From NCBI GenBank assembly GCA_919902505.1, contig CAKKRE010000033.1:34688-98687 (forward strand): 64,000 bases of DNA, given 5' to 3'. How positions within the stretch are numbered: position 1 is the first letter of the stretch; every line of letters begins with the position of its first letter. The stretch is from Nitrospiraceae bacterium (GTDB lineage: Bacteria; Nitrospirota; Nitrospiria; Nitrospirales; Nitrospiraceae). Under the pieces are notes generated by a model. That model was not told the DNA's origin and did no database searches. It saw only the letters and a list, made by a program, of their open reading frames with translations. Positions 54,182 to 61,722 of this stretch are shown here, piece by piece. The position numbers were made by a program, and so were the translations under genes.

Positions 54182-54235
54182 GTGAAACGTCGTTGGTCTC
54201 TCGTCCGCAGAGGTACGTTTCACCTTTCACGGGGC
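54182..54235. repeat. Dispersed ACGTTTCAC...CTTTCACGGG repeat, no internal unit, plus inverted copy
   Basis: AGGTACGTTTCAC (54211-54223) matches 13 bases of the copy at 4871. It is followed directly by CTTTCACGGGG, without a GTGTCACG unit. GTGAAACGT at 54182-54190 is an inverted copy of the ACGTTTCAC half. The repeat lies in the spacer between the response-regulator gene and the end of ada. Confidence 0.5.
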
Positions 54236-55315
54236 CACACTCGACTCACGCTCAAGTAACGTACGCTTGCGTTCAATACCCCAGCGATAGCCGGAGAGGC
54301 CGCCATCCTGACGCACCACTCGATGGCAAGGAATGGCGACTGCCAACGGATTTGCACCGCACGCCTGCCCGACCGCTCGTACTGATTTCGGCAAGCCGAT
54401 ACGATTGGCGATGTCGGTGTAGGTCACGGTCGAGCCGACGGGAATCCCTTGCAAGGCCTGCCATACCCGCTGCTGAAACGCCGTGCCCCGGATATCGAGC
54501 GGAAGGTTCAACCCTCGCCCCGGAGCTTCCACGAGGCCGACCACGGTTGAGACCAGCCCCTCAAATGCCGCATCCCCACCGATGAGGTTCGCCCGGGGAA
54601 ACCGGTCCTGAAGATCCCGCGTCAACGCATCCGGATCATCGCCCAGCAGAATGGCGCAGACCCCGCGCTCACTTTGAGCCACCAGGATCGCCCCCAGCGT
54701 ACAGGCTCCCACGGCGAACCGGATATCGGTGTGTGCGCCACCAGTGCGGTAGCGTGACGGGGTCATACCCAAGAGGGCATTCGTAGCCTCATAGAATCGT
54801 CCGGAAGAATTGAATCCGGCCTGGTAGAGCGCATCCGTCACCGGACGATCACGGCGCAATTCAACGCGTACTCGTGTCGCGCGCTGCGCAGTAACATACC
54901 CCCGTGGTGTCAGGCCCGTGACGGAGGTAAAGACCCGATGAAAATGAGAGGGGCTCATGTTCGCTCGTTGGGCCAACTCGTCGAGAGACGGCAGGTGTTC
55001 GGCCTGCTCAATGTACCGGCAGATGGCGACCACCATTGCCGCCTGCCGATCAACCGACGAGGGCTGCTCGGGCCGGCAGCGCTTGCACGGGCGAAACCCG
55101 GCCTGCTCGGCATCCACGCCGGTCGCGTGAAACCGGACATTCTCCCGCAGAGGCTGACGCGCAGCACAGGAAGGACGGCAATACACGCCTGTCGTCCTGA
55201 CGGAATAGTAGAAGGTGCCGTCCGCGGCAGGATCGCGGGCCAGGATGGCCGCCCAGCAACGATCAGATTCTCCAGCCCAATCACCGCGCTGTGTCACTGT
55301 GGCTGAGGAAGTCAT
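54227..55315 (-). CDS. ada: Ada: bifunctional methyl-DNA sensor and O6-methylguanine-DNA methyltransferase
   Basis: From the ATG at 55315 the product has 362 residues. The N-terminal zinc domain shows the Ada pattern (DGTFYYSVRTTGVYCRPSC and RPCKRCRP), with the methyl-accepting Cys. An AraC-type helix-turn-helix follows (LPSLDELAQRANMSPSHFHR). The C-terminal methyltransferase has the active site NPLAVAIPCHRVVRQDGGLS. The protein repairs methylated guanine by self-methylation and, when methylated on its N-terminal Cys, activates the adaptive response. In-frame starts at 55333 and 55345 are alternatives. It appears complete. Confidence 0.96.
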   Translation of the reverse strand: MTSSATVTQRGDWAGESDRCWAAILARDPAADGTFYYSVRTTGVYCRPSCAARQPLRENVRFHATGVDAEQAGFRPCKRCRPEQPSSVDRQAAMVVAICRYIEQAEHLPSLDELAQRANMSPSHFHRVFTSVTGLTPRGYVTAQRATRVRVELRRDRPVTDALYQAGFNSSGRFYEATNALLGMTPSRYRTGGAHTDIRFAVGACTLGAILVAQSERGVCAILLGDDPDALTRDLQDRFPRANLIGGDAAFEGLVSTVVGLVEAPGRGLNLPLDIRGTAFQQRVWQALQGIPVGSTVTYTDIANRIGLPKSVRAVGQACGANPLAVAIPCHRVVRQDGGLSGYRWGIERKRTLLERESSVAP

Positions 55316-55418
55316 GCGCACTCCATTCACCATGGCCTTGGTCACTGCACTCTAGCCGTCAGAGGCACGCGCGACACTCCGGGTCTTGCTTTCGAATTCG
55401 AGACCGGTTCAACTCCTG

Positions 55419-55787
55419 TTACTTCATTTCTACCGCCGTGCCGTACACCTGCGTACAGGCTCGAGAGAACAGAATGAAGTACTGGTAGTACCCGTCTACC
55501 GTGACTTCAACCAGCGCGTCCGCCAAGGGTTTGGTGCGAAGCGCATCCTCGACCGCATGTCTCATCTCATTGCCACCCGTCACCGGGATGAGGCCCAGCA
55601 GGTGATAGACACAATCCTGCCCGCGCACCTTGCCGAGTTCGGTATAACCGCCAGGAGCCAGCGGCTTGGTCGAAGGGGCGATGCCACCGGGATGATGCAT
55701 ACAGCCGACCGTAAAGGTCGCCGCCGACAGCACCGCGAATGTCCAGCCCCTCATCCACCACTTCTTCGAATGTTGCTTCACCATCAC
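55419..55787 (-). CDS. TRL-like lipoprotein
   Basis: The product has 122 residues with a lipoprotein signal ending AATFTVGC. The mature part has the TRL-like pattern: SYTELGKV-type strand (GGYTELGKVRGQDCVYHLLG), a helix and VEVTVDGYYQYF, ending FSRACTQVYGTAVEM. Such small lipoproteins are of unknown function; some are encoded near tRNA genes. A tRNA remnant does lie about 350 bases away, but that may be chance. Confidence 0.8.
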   Translation of the reverse strand: MMVKQHSKKWWMRGWTFAVLSAATFTVGCMHHPGGIAPSTKPLAPGGYTELGKVRGQDCVYHLLGLIPVTGGNEMRHAVEDALRTKPLADALVEVTVDGYYQYFILFSRACTQVYGTAVEMK

Positions 55788-56130
55788 ATGTCATTCCTTT
55801 CGTGTGCACGGCCGCCACCAGCCGCACAGTGTGACGCCCACGTTAGGAGCACCAATGTTTTGAGGTCTCAGAGAATCGATACTGAGAGTGACCGAGCAGA
55901 GCGCACACTAAAAGAGCCTGTTGCTATCTTGCACGTCTCACGTCCCATCCTCAACCCCAAAAAGCACGAGGCCGGCAGATGACTGAATGTGCGACATACA
56001 GCGAACGGCCGGAGAGGAGCAACGAGGGCAAGGAGGCCATGCATCATCGGCGGCACTCACACCATTGGAACAGGCGTTGTTCTATGAATCCGAACGAGCG
56101 AGAGCAGGACTGCGCGAATAATGAATGTGC
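55788..56130. other. Spacer without a recognisable gene
   Basis: About 340 bases upstream of the TRL-like gene. Frames are short and have no protein character. It contains GCACGTCTCACG, weakly like the dispersed ACGTTTCAC repeats. Its right edge is a tRNA-like remnant. Confidence 0.4.
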
Positions 56131-56190
56131 CGGTGAGTCGGCCGGGATTTGAACCGAGGACCCTCGCCTATAGTCCAGGCTAGACTACGA
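56131..56190 (-). pseudogene. tRNA-like remnant: D-arm and T-arm without an anticodon arm
   Basis: On the minus strand the sequence TAGTCTAGCCTGGACTA resembles the D-arm of tRNA-Glu-type genes. About 20 bases on, CGGTTCAAATCCCGG has the T-arm with its invariant TTCAAAT loop, then CCGACTCACC resembles an acceptor 3' strand. The anticodon arm is missing and no 5' acceptor strand is seen. The D-arm part overlaps the last codons and TAG stop of the molybdoenzyme gene. Confidence 0.45.
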
Positions 56191-57181
56191 CTGTGAACGT
56201 GATTTCATGAAGCCCCGCCGCACCATCAGAGGCGGGGTCCTGTTCGAGTGTCGTCTGGAGTGCCCCATGTCCATCCGTGGCGCGAACGCCCAGCGTATAT
56301 CGGCCGGGAATAGGAACGGTCCAATCGTAACTCCAGAAGATCCAGGCATAGGGAGAAAGAGGCGCCGCAAGCCTGGCGGGAGTCCAATGCTCTCCTCCGT
56401 CAGTGCTGACTTCGACCAGCCGAATACCTCTTGATCCGGCAAATGCAATCCCTTCGACCTGCTGCCGTAATCCACGAACCGTGGCTCCGTGAGCAGGGAC
56501 ATCGATACGCGACATCGTCTTGACGATCGCGGCTTCAGTCCATCCTTTTTGCTGATAGTAACCTTTGTGATCGTAAGCGACGACCTCGATTTCCGTCAGC
56601 CACTGCACGCTTTTCATCCCGTAGTGGCCCGGCACGATCGCGCGAGCGGGAAAGCCGTGACCTTGCGGTAACGCCACACCGTTCATTGTGTGCGCAATGA
56701 TCACGTCACCGGCCATCGCCCGGTTCACGGGAATGCTGTCTGAATAACCGTCCGCTGCGCGAAAGACGACATCGTAGGCCATCGCGCCCACACCCGCCTC
56801 TTGCAGGAGCGAGCGCAAGGGGATGCCTTCCCATTCGGCTGTGCTCATGAGCTCCCCCGCAACCGTGTTGCCGACGCATTCCAGCGTCACAATTTGCGTG
56901 ACCTTGGGCTGTGCGATCAGCTGTTCATAGGTGAAGGTGACCGGTCGTTCGACCAAGCCTGCGATCGAAAGCGACCACTCGCCGACTCGTATAGAAGGCG
57001 GACTGCGATAGGACGTGACGTAGAATTCATGATTGGGGGTGATCGGCTTCGTCGGCTTTGCTTCCTGTTGACCGACCAACTGTTGCCAGAAGCCCGCGAA
57101 TGCAGAGAAAGGCCGCAAGCTGAAGGAGAGGGCCGCGGCGCCGGTCACAGACAACAGTGATCGACGGGATAGTCGTCGCAT
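56180..57181 (-). CDS. Sulfite oxidase-fold molybdopterin oxidoreductase with dimerisation domain
   Basis: The product has 333 residues. A Tat-type signal (SRRSLLSVTGAAALSFSLRP) leads to the molybdopterin domain, with the Mo-ligand Cys in IVTLECVGNTVAGELMST and pterin-binding residues in HGFPARAIVPGHYGMKSVQW. The C-terminal part is a Mo-co dimerisation domain (TVRGLRQQVEGIAFAGSRGI). It is the last gene of a five-gene run. It starts five bases after the thioredoxin-like gene. Its stop codon lies in a tRNA-like remnant, so the end may have been re-formed by recombination. The substrate is probably an oxyanion or sulfite-like molecule. Confidence 0.9.
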   Translation of the reverse strand: MRRLSRRSLLSVTGAAALSFSLRPFSAFAGFWQQLVGQQEAKPTKPITPNHEFYVTSYRSPPSIRVGEWSLSIAGLVERPVTFTYEQLIAQPKVTQIVTLECVGNTVAGELMSTAEWEGIPLRSLLQEAGVGAMAYDVVFRAADGYSDSIPVNRAMAGDVIIAHTMNGVALPQGHGFPARAIVPGHYGMKSVQWLTEIEVVAYDHKGYYQQKGWTEAAIVKTMSRIDVPAHGATVRGLRQQVEGIAFAGSRGIRLVEVSTDGGEHWTPARLAAPLSPYAWIFWSYDWTVPIPGRYTLGVRATDGHGALQTTLEQDPASDGAAGLHEITFTVVV

Positions 57182-57186
57182 GGGAC

Positions 57187-57705
57187 TCAGTCCTTCTCGG
57201 CCAGTAACGACCGGATCAAGTCTTCTGTTTCGCGATACCGGCCTTCCCCGATTTGTATGGAGCGGATGACGCCCTGCTTATCGACCAGATACATCGCAGG
57301 CCAATAACGGTTCCCGTACTTGTTCCATGTCGAAAAATCATTATCGATGGGGACGGCGAAGCGGATATCGTGCTCCATGATATAGCGCTTCACATTCTCG
57401 ACCTCCTGCTCGTGGGAGAACTCAGGTGAATGCACGCCGATCACGACGAACCCCTGATCGGCATATTTCCGGTGCCACTGCTTCACGTAGGGTTCGACGT
57501 GTCGACAGTTGGAGCAGCCGAACGTCCAGAACTCCACCATGACCACCTTGCCCTTCAGATCTGCGAGATGCAGCGGCGTGCTGTTCAACCACGTCTCATT
57601 GGTAATCTCGGGCGCCTTCATGCCGATTCCCGCATTGGCGACGGCCCAGATCAACAGGACCCCTGCCAAGACCACCAGAGCTCCGGTTATGATTCGATCA
57701 CACAT
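57187..57705 (-). CDS. Thioredoxin-like protein (TlpA/redoxin family), membrane-anchored
   Basis: The ATG at 57705 follows GGGAGGACCGC; the product has 172 residues. One N-terminal membrane helix (RIITGALVVLAGVLLIWAVA) is followed by a thioredoxin fold with active site FWTFGCSNCRHVEP, a CxxC form typical of TlpA/DipZ-type proteins. It may reduce or oxidise periplasmic cysteines of its partners. It lies between a lipoprotein gene and a molybdoenzyme gene in the same direction. Confidence 0.92.
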   Translation of the reverse strand: MCDRIITGALVVLAGVLLIWAVANAGIGMKAPEITNETWLNSTPLHLADLKGKVVMVEFWTFGCSNCRHVEPYVKQWHRKYADQGFVVIGVHSPEFSHEQEVENVKRYIMEHDIRFAVPIDNDFSTWNKYGNRYWPAMYLVDKQGVIRSIQIGEGRYRETEDLIRSLLAEKD

Positions 57706-57749
57706 GCGGTCCTCCCCTCTTGATCTACGCGTGCCGACGAACGATGGAT

Positions 57750-59021
57750 TCATTTGGCAATCGCAATGGCCGGTGTCGGATACTTCGTGAGATCCGTGAC
57801 GGTCATCTGGAACAGGTTCGACAGGACGGCAAAGGCCTCCTGATTCCAGCTGGGAACCATCCCCTGGCTGATCGGATATTTGCGGATCGAATAGTACCGG
57901 CCGTCGAGCGACACGGAGAATTCATAATCGCCGGGCTTCGAGTCGGACTCCTCGATTTCGAGCGTACGAGCCGGGTTCCGCACGACCGTCTTCGTTCTGA
58001 CATCGGGAGACACCATCATCTCCGGTTCCTCTTCGATGCTCCGGGCCACGAAGCCGATGATCGCATTCATGCTGCGGAGCAAGATCGAGCCGTGCAGCGG
58101 ATAGTCGCCGCCCGGGTTGCCCGGCCGGATATCGACCAGGATGGAATCGAGAGGCACCCGTTGCGCTTCCTCATGCAGATGCCGCCGTTCCTCGTTCGAC
58201 AATCGAGCCGGGTCGTAATTGGCGATCAACAGCCTGCCGACGGCCTTGCGGCGGACCGTGTGGACTTTTCCCTCGTCGTCACCTTCCCAACGGAATCCCT
58301 TCTCCAGCGCCGCGACGACTTCGTCAGGATTCGGCGGACGATTCGTGCGGACGGTGTGACTCTCCTCGAACAGAATCGGACCGACAAAAAGTTGGCGCTC
58401 CGCGTCCAACCCGGCCAGATGCAGCAGCCTCCGGCGAAACTCTCTGTAGCCCTCTCCTTGGGACGGCGCATTGAACAACACGATAGGGCCGCGCTCGTCA
58501 TCGAACGCAATGCCGCGCGCCATAAGGCGCAGCACCATATTGATGTCGTAGCCCTGCCGAACCAGAAACTCGAACTTATCCTCGTCGAGCGGCCGCAACA
58601 CACGCTTCGTAAATTCCTCGCCGGTGATCGGCACAATCGTGATGGTCGGATTCTCCGCGACACTCGCGCTGTACTCCAGATTGATCGCCCGCTCGGCCGC
58701 TTCCGGCGCGCGTCCCAATCCTCCGGAGATCCCGGCGCTGGTTCGAAAGTCGAATGTGGCCGCGACGCTGGACACCGCCGTGAAATGCACCGGCCGGTGG
58801 TACCGGGCCCGTGCAATGTTCAAGAGGAGCAGATCCGCTTCGACATAACTCACCGTCCGGTCGTACTCGATCACCGCACGATGTATCGCAATCGGCGACA
58901 GGCAGCCGGTGAGAGCACAAGCGACGATTGTTCCCGACAGGATGTTTGAGCAGGCTCTCCGGTTCAAACAGAGGGGAGCCCGTCCCTTCAGACATGGTTG
59001 ATCGAACGTTTCACGTGTCAC
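57750..59021 (-). CDS. Hypothetical lipoprotein
   Basis: A lipoprotein signal is evident, NILSGTIVACALTGC, with Cys as the lipid site, and about 380 mature residues follow. The start is uncertain: the longest frame begins at a GTG (59021) inside a dispersed repeat, and a TTG at 58967 would give a better-sized signal. The mature part is mixed alpha/beta (YVEADLLLLNIARARYHRPV and RGYREFRRRLLHLAG-like segments), without a motif I recognise. Position in a run with redox proteins suggests an envelope role for assembly or scaffolding, but this is inference. Confidence 0.75.
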   Translation of the reverse strand: MTRETFDQPCLKGRAPLCLNRRACSNILSGTIVACALTGCLSPIAIHRAVIEYDRTVSYVEADLLLLNIARARYHRPVHFTAVSSVAATFDFRTSAGISGGLGRAPEAAERAINLEYSASVAENPTITIVPITGEEFTKRVLRPLDEDKFEFLVRQGYDINMVLRLMARGIAFDDERGPIVLFNAPSQGEGYREFRRRLLHLAGLDAERQLFVGPILFEESHTVRTNRPPNPDEVVAALEKGFRWEGDDEGKVHTVRRKAVGRLLIANYDPARLSNEERRHLHEEAQRVPLDSILVDIRPGNPGGDYPLHGSILLRSMNAIIGFVARSIEEEPEMMVSPDVRTKTVVRNPARTLEIEESDSKPGDYEFSVSLDGRYYSIRKYPISQGMVPSWNQEAFAVLSNLFQMTVTDLTKYPTPAIAIAK

Positions 59022-59038
59022 GTGTCACGCTTCACGGG
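59006..59038. repeat. Dispersed ACGTTTCAC...CTTCACGGG repeat, two internal units
   Basis: ACGTTTCAC, then GTGTCAC and GTGTCACG, then CTTCACGGG. It is the longest copy in the window and fills the 17-base gap between the molybdoenzyme stop (59039) and the lipoprotein gene's possible start. Confidence 0.55.
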
Positions 59039-59809
59039 CTAAATGCCTGCGTACCATTCGTACCCTTGATCTTCCCAATATCCGCCCTTACCCCCGCCGA
59101 TGTCGGCGAGCGACTCGACCAACTCAATGCGTTCGACATACTTTGCTTGTTTGTAGCCAAGCTGGCGTTCGCAGCGAAGGCGCACCGGGGCTCCATGAGA
59201 AATATCGAGTGCTTTGTCGTTCAATTCATAGGCCAGGATCGTCTGCGGGTGAAAGCAATCAGCCACCGCCATACTTTCGTAATACGACAGGCCTTCATCG
59301 TCGATGTCGGCGCAATAGAAGACCGCGTACTTCGCCCTCGGCAGCGGCTCGACTTTGCGCAACAGGTCGCCCAACGGCACACCGGTCCACTTGCCGATGG
59401 CGCTCCACCCTTCGACGCAATCGTGCCGGGTGATCTGCGTGCGCGCGGGCATTTCCTTGATTGCGCCGAGCGAGAACATGGTGGGCGTTGTCACCAGCCC
59501 ATCGATCAGCACCTGCCAGCCGGCAAAATCGTTCTTCACCATCACGGCATACTCTTCCGTCCCAGGATCCGTATTGCCGTTGGCCGGAAATACGTTCGAG
59601 ATGTCTTCCTCCCCATACTCTTTGGCCATCGCATTGGCCGGTGTGACCGCGCGCTGAACCCGTTCGGTCAGGCCCTCAGCCTTGTGGAGGATCGACGGGA
59701 ACCAACTGCTCTGGATCAACTTGTCACAGCCGGCGAGTGCGACGAGACTCGCCGCGCCGACCGTGGCCTTCAAGAATCCGCGACGTTCCATGGCTTGTTC
59801 GTGTTTCAT
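59039..59809 (-). CDS. Sulfite oxidase-fold molybdopterin oxidoreductase, lipoprotein type
   Basis: The ATG at 59809 follows AAGGAG and overlaps the last base of the cytochrome b stop (TGATG). The product has 256 residues. An N-terminal Tat-like and lipoprotein signal (ERRGFLKATVGAASLVALAG followed by Cys) is followed by the molybdopterin domain with the Mo-ligand Cys in ITRHDCVEGWSAIGKWTGVP. There is no dimerisation domain. Pairing with a cytochrome b recalls the MsrPQ (YedYZ) arrangement, where the quinone pool feeds a periplasmic molybdoenzyme. The substrate is unknown. Confidence 0.9.
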   Translation of the reverse strand: MKHEQAMERRGFLKATVGAASLVALAGCDKLIQSSWFPSILHKAEGLTERVQRAVTPANAMAKEYGEEDISNVFPANGNTDPGTEEYAVMVKNDFAGWQVLIDGLVTTPTMFSLGAIKEMPARTQITRHDCVEGWSAIGKWTGVPLGDLLRKVEPLPRAKYAVFYCADIDDEGLSYYESMAVADCFHPQTILAYELNDKALDISHGAPVRLRCERQLGYKQAKYVERIELVESLADIGGGKGGYWEDQGYEWYAGI

Positions 59810-60681
59810 CACTTCACTCCTTCATGCCGTACGATGAAGTATCCGGTCACCATCGATCGGATGCTGTTGAAGAAACCGCTCAGCATCACCTGCGCGACGT
59901 GGATGATGATGAACCCGACGAACGAGAAGCAGGCGATGAAATGAATCGTCCGCGCCGCCTGTCGCCCTCCGAAAATCGTCAAGAGCCAGGGAAACACGGC
60001 ATCGATCGTCGGCGACATCGTCAGACCGGTCAGCACGATCAGCGGCGCGAGTCCGAACAGGACGCCGACGTAGGCCAGCTTCTGCAGCACGTTGTAGCGC
60101 TTGGCTTCATTGCCCTGCGGGTGGCACAACCGGAGATGGTCTTTCACCGCCTGTGGGATGTTCTTCAGATCCTGGCCGGTCGGCAGCAGATCTTTCGTGA
60201 CGTGGCGGCTGATGAAGGCATAGGCCGCAAAGAGCACTCCGTTGATGACGAACAGCCAGGCAAAGAAGAGATGCCACTGACGGCCCATCGCGAGCCATTT
60301 CGCGCTCGGCACAGTCGCCCAAGCGGGAAACGCGCGACCCATTCCATTGGAATAGCCGAGCACTCCGGTCGTATCGAACTGGTGGCCGAGGACCGTGGTG
60401 ATACCTTTCGTCTCGCCGCTCTCGGTTTTCATGGGTCGGATCGACAACAAGGGCTGGTCGCGGTCGGATCGGTCTCCCCAATAGAGCGCCGGATGCGCGT
60501 TGAAAATCTGCAACCCGCTCATGATGAGAATGAAAAGACAAGGGACGTTGAGCCAATGGCTGATCCGCACTGGCAGCCGATGCCGATAGACGCGTTCAGT
60601 GGTGACGTGCGGGGCCACAATCGGTTCAGGAGTCGAAACTGCTTCGGCAACAGGCATTGGTGATTCCATCAAATGAGCCAT
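59809..60681 (-). CDS. Cytochrome b/b561-type membrane protein
   Basis: The ATG at 60681 follows GGGAGAACCTCC; the product has 290 residues. Four or so membrane helices carry His residues suited to heme b: VRISHWLNVPCLFILIMSGL, WHLFFAWLFVINGVLFAAYA and HFIACFSFVGFIIIHVAQVM. It passes electrons between quinones and a periplasmic partner. It is the first gene of the five-gene minus-strand run and overlaps the molybdoenzyme gene. Confidence 0.92.
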   Translation of the reverse strand: MAHLMESPMPVAEAVSTPEPIVAPHVTTERVYRHRLPVRISHWLNVPCLFILIMSGLQIFNAHPALYWGDRSDRDQPLLSIRPMKTESGETKGITTVLGHQFDTTGVLGYSNGMGRAFPAWATVPSAKWLAMGRQWHLFFAWLFVINGVLFAAYAFISRHVTKDLLPTGQDLKNIPQAVKDHLRLCHPQGNEAKRYNVLQKLAYVGVLFGLAPLIVLTGLTMSPTIDAVFPWLLTIFGGRQAARTIHFIACFSFVGFIIIHVAQVMLSGFFNSIRSMVTGYFIVRHEGVK

Positions 60682-61115
60682 GGAGGTTCTCCCGGGTAAC
60701 AGGTCAGGGGTGGCCAAGAGCCAGCCTGCATGGGGTTAAGTCGGACGAGGGGGGTGGGTCTTACAAAGGGGAGGGAAGCTAGGCTGGGACGGTGCCCTAT
60801 CTGCTCCGGCGCGTCAGCTCGACCACACGAATGCCTCCCATGTGCTCGACGCTGAAACTCGTTCCGTCCGTCGCTTCGCTTGGACGGAACATCGAACATC
60901 GACATCGCCAGCCGAAGGCTGGACGCAGCGATTCAACAAGTGTGGTGCCCGAGCCTTCGCGCAAGTCGCAGGTAAAACCACCTCCACGCCATCCAAGAAG
61001 AGAAGAGCTTCAAGCGGTGCTCGCCGTTGGCTCATGGCACACCCTTGCCTTTTGTGTCGGAGGCAACTAGTCTTTCGCCCCAACGGGACAAAACCAAGAC
61101 CTAGAGAACTTTCGG
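60682..61115. other. Divergent spacer with a strong hairpin, no recognisable gene
   Basis: This 434-base stretch separates the cytochrome b run (minus) from the toxin-antitoxin genes (plus). GTTCCGTCC (60861-60869) and GGACGGAAC (60882-60890) form a perfect 9-bp inverted repeat with a 12-base loop. Frames are short and overlap without protein character. Promoters for both directions are expected. Confidence 0.45.
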
Positions 61116-61442
61116 ATGACCATCGATGAGATCAGGCGGCTAATTCGGGAAGGTCGTTATGAAGTCAGTATTCATGTCCAACAGGAACGGCTTGAAGATG
61201 ATTTGGATATCGACGAGATCGAAGTGGCCTTGCTGCAGGGGGAACTCATCGAAGAGTATCCGAACGATCCGCGTGGCCCCAGTTGCCTCGTCGGCGGCTT
61301 GGCGGGAGCCAAACCGATACATGTTGTGCTAGGATGGGCCACGAGAAAACCAAAGGCTGAGAGAATCCTCAGATTGATCACTGTGTACATCCCCAGACCA
61401 CCAAAATGGAACGATCTCCGTACCAGAGGAGCGAAACCATGA
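61116..61442 (+). CDS. DUF4258 protein, likely toxin of a type II pair
   Basis: The product has 108 residues. The DUF4258 core is clear: an N-terminal helix, YEVSIHVQQERLEDDLDIDE with the conserved His, then VVLGWATRKPKAERILRLIT. DUF4258 proteins resemble RelE/MqsR-like toxins in fold. The stop overlaps the next gene's start (ATGA), and the next gene encodes an MqsA-type zinc protein, the usual partner. Confidence 0.85.
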   Translation: MTIDEIRRLIREGRYEVSIHVQQERLEDDLDIDEIEVALLQGELIEEYPNDPRGPSCLVGGLAGAKPIHVVLGWATRKPKAERILRLITVYIPRPPKWNDLRTRGAKP

Positions 61443-61684
61443 CCACCTATGCTGACTGCACGTTCTGTGGCGGAGAGGTGGAGGAGCGGCACATCAACTA
61501 TGACTACCGTCGTCGCGATCACTTACTTGTGCTACGAAACGTGCCGGCTGGAGTGTGTCAGCAGTGCGGAGAGAAGTATTTCACTCCCGATGTGCTGAAA
61601 CGCATGGATCAAAGCTTCCACAATATCTTCGAGCGGGCTCAACAGCCAGACCAGATGCTAGATGTCCCTGCCGTCAATTTCTGA
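61439..61684 (+). CDS. MqsA-type antitoxin, YgiT zinc-finger
   Basis: The product has 81 residues. Two CxxC pairs (CTFCGGEVEE and CQQCGEKYF) form the YgiT-type zinc finger that starts MqsA antitoxins, with the intervening VLRNVPAGV. The usual C-terminal helix-turn-helix is absent or very short, as in many DUF4258-linked partners. It is translated from an ATG that overlaps the stop of the DUF4258 gene. Confidence 0.87.
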   Translation: MTTYADCTFCGGEVEERHINYDYRRRDHLLVLRNVPAGVCQQCGEKYFTPDVLKRMDQSFHNIFERAQQPDQMLDVPAVNF

Positions 61685-61722
61685 CATCCCCGCTGGTTCT
61701 ATATCAAACAGAACTGGTGAAC

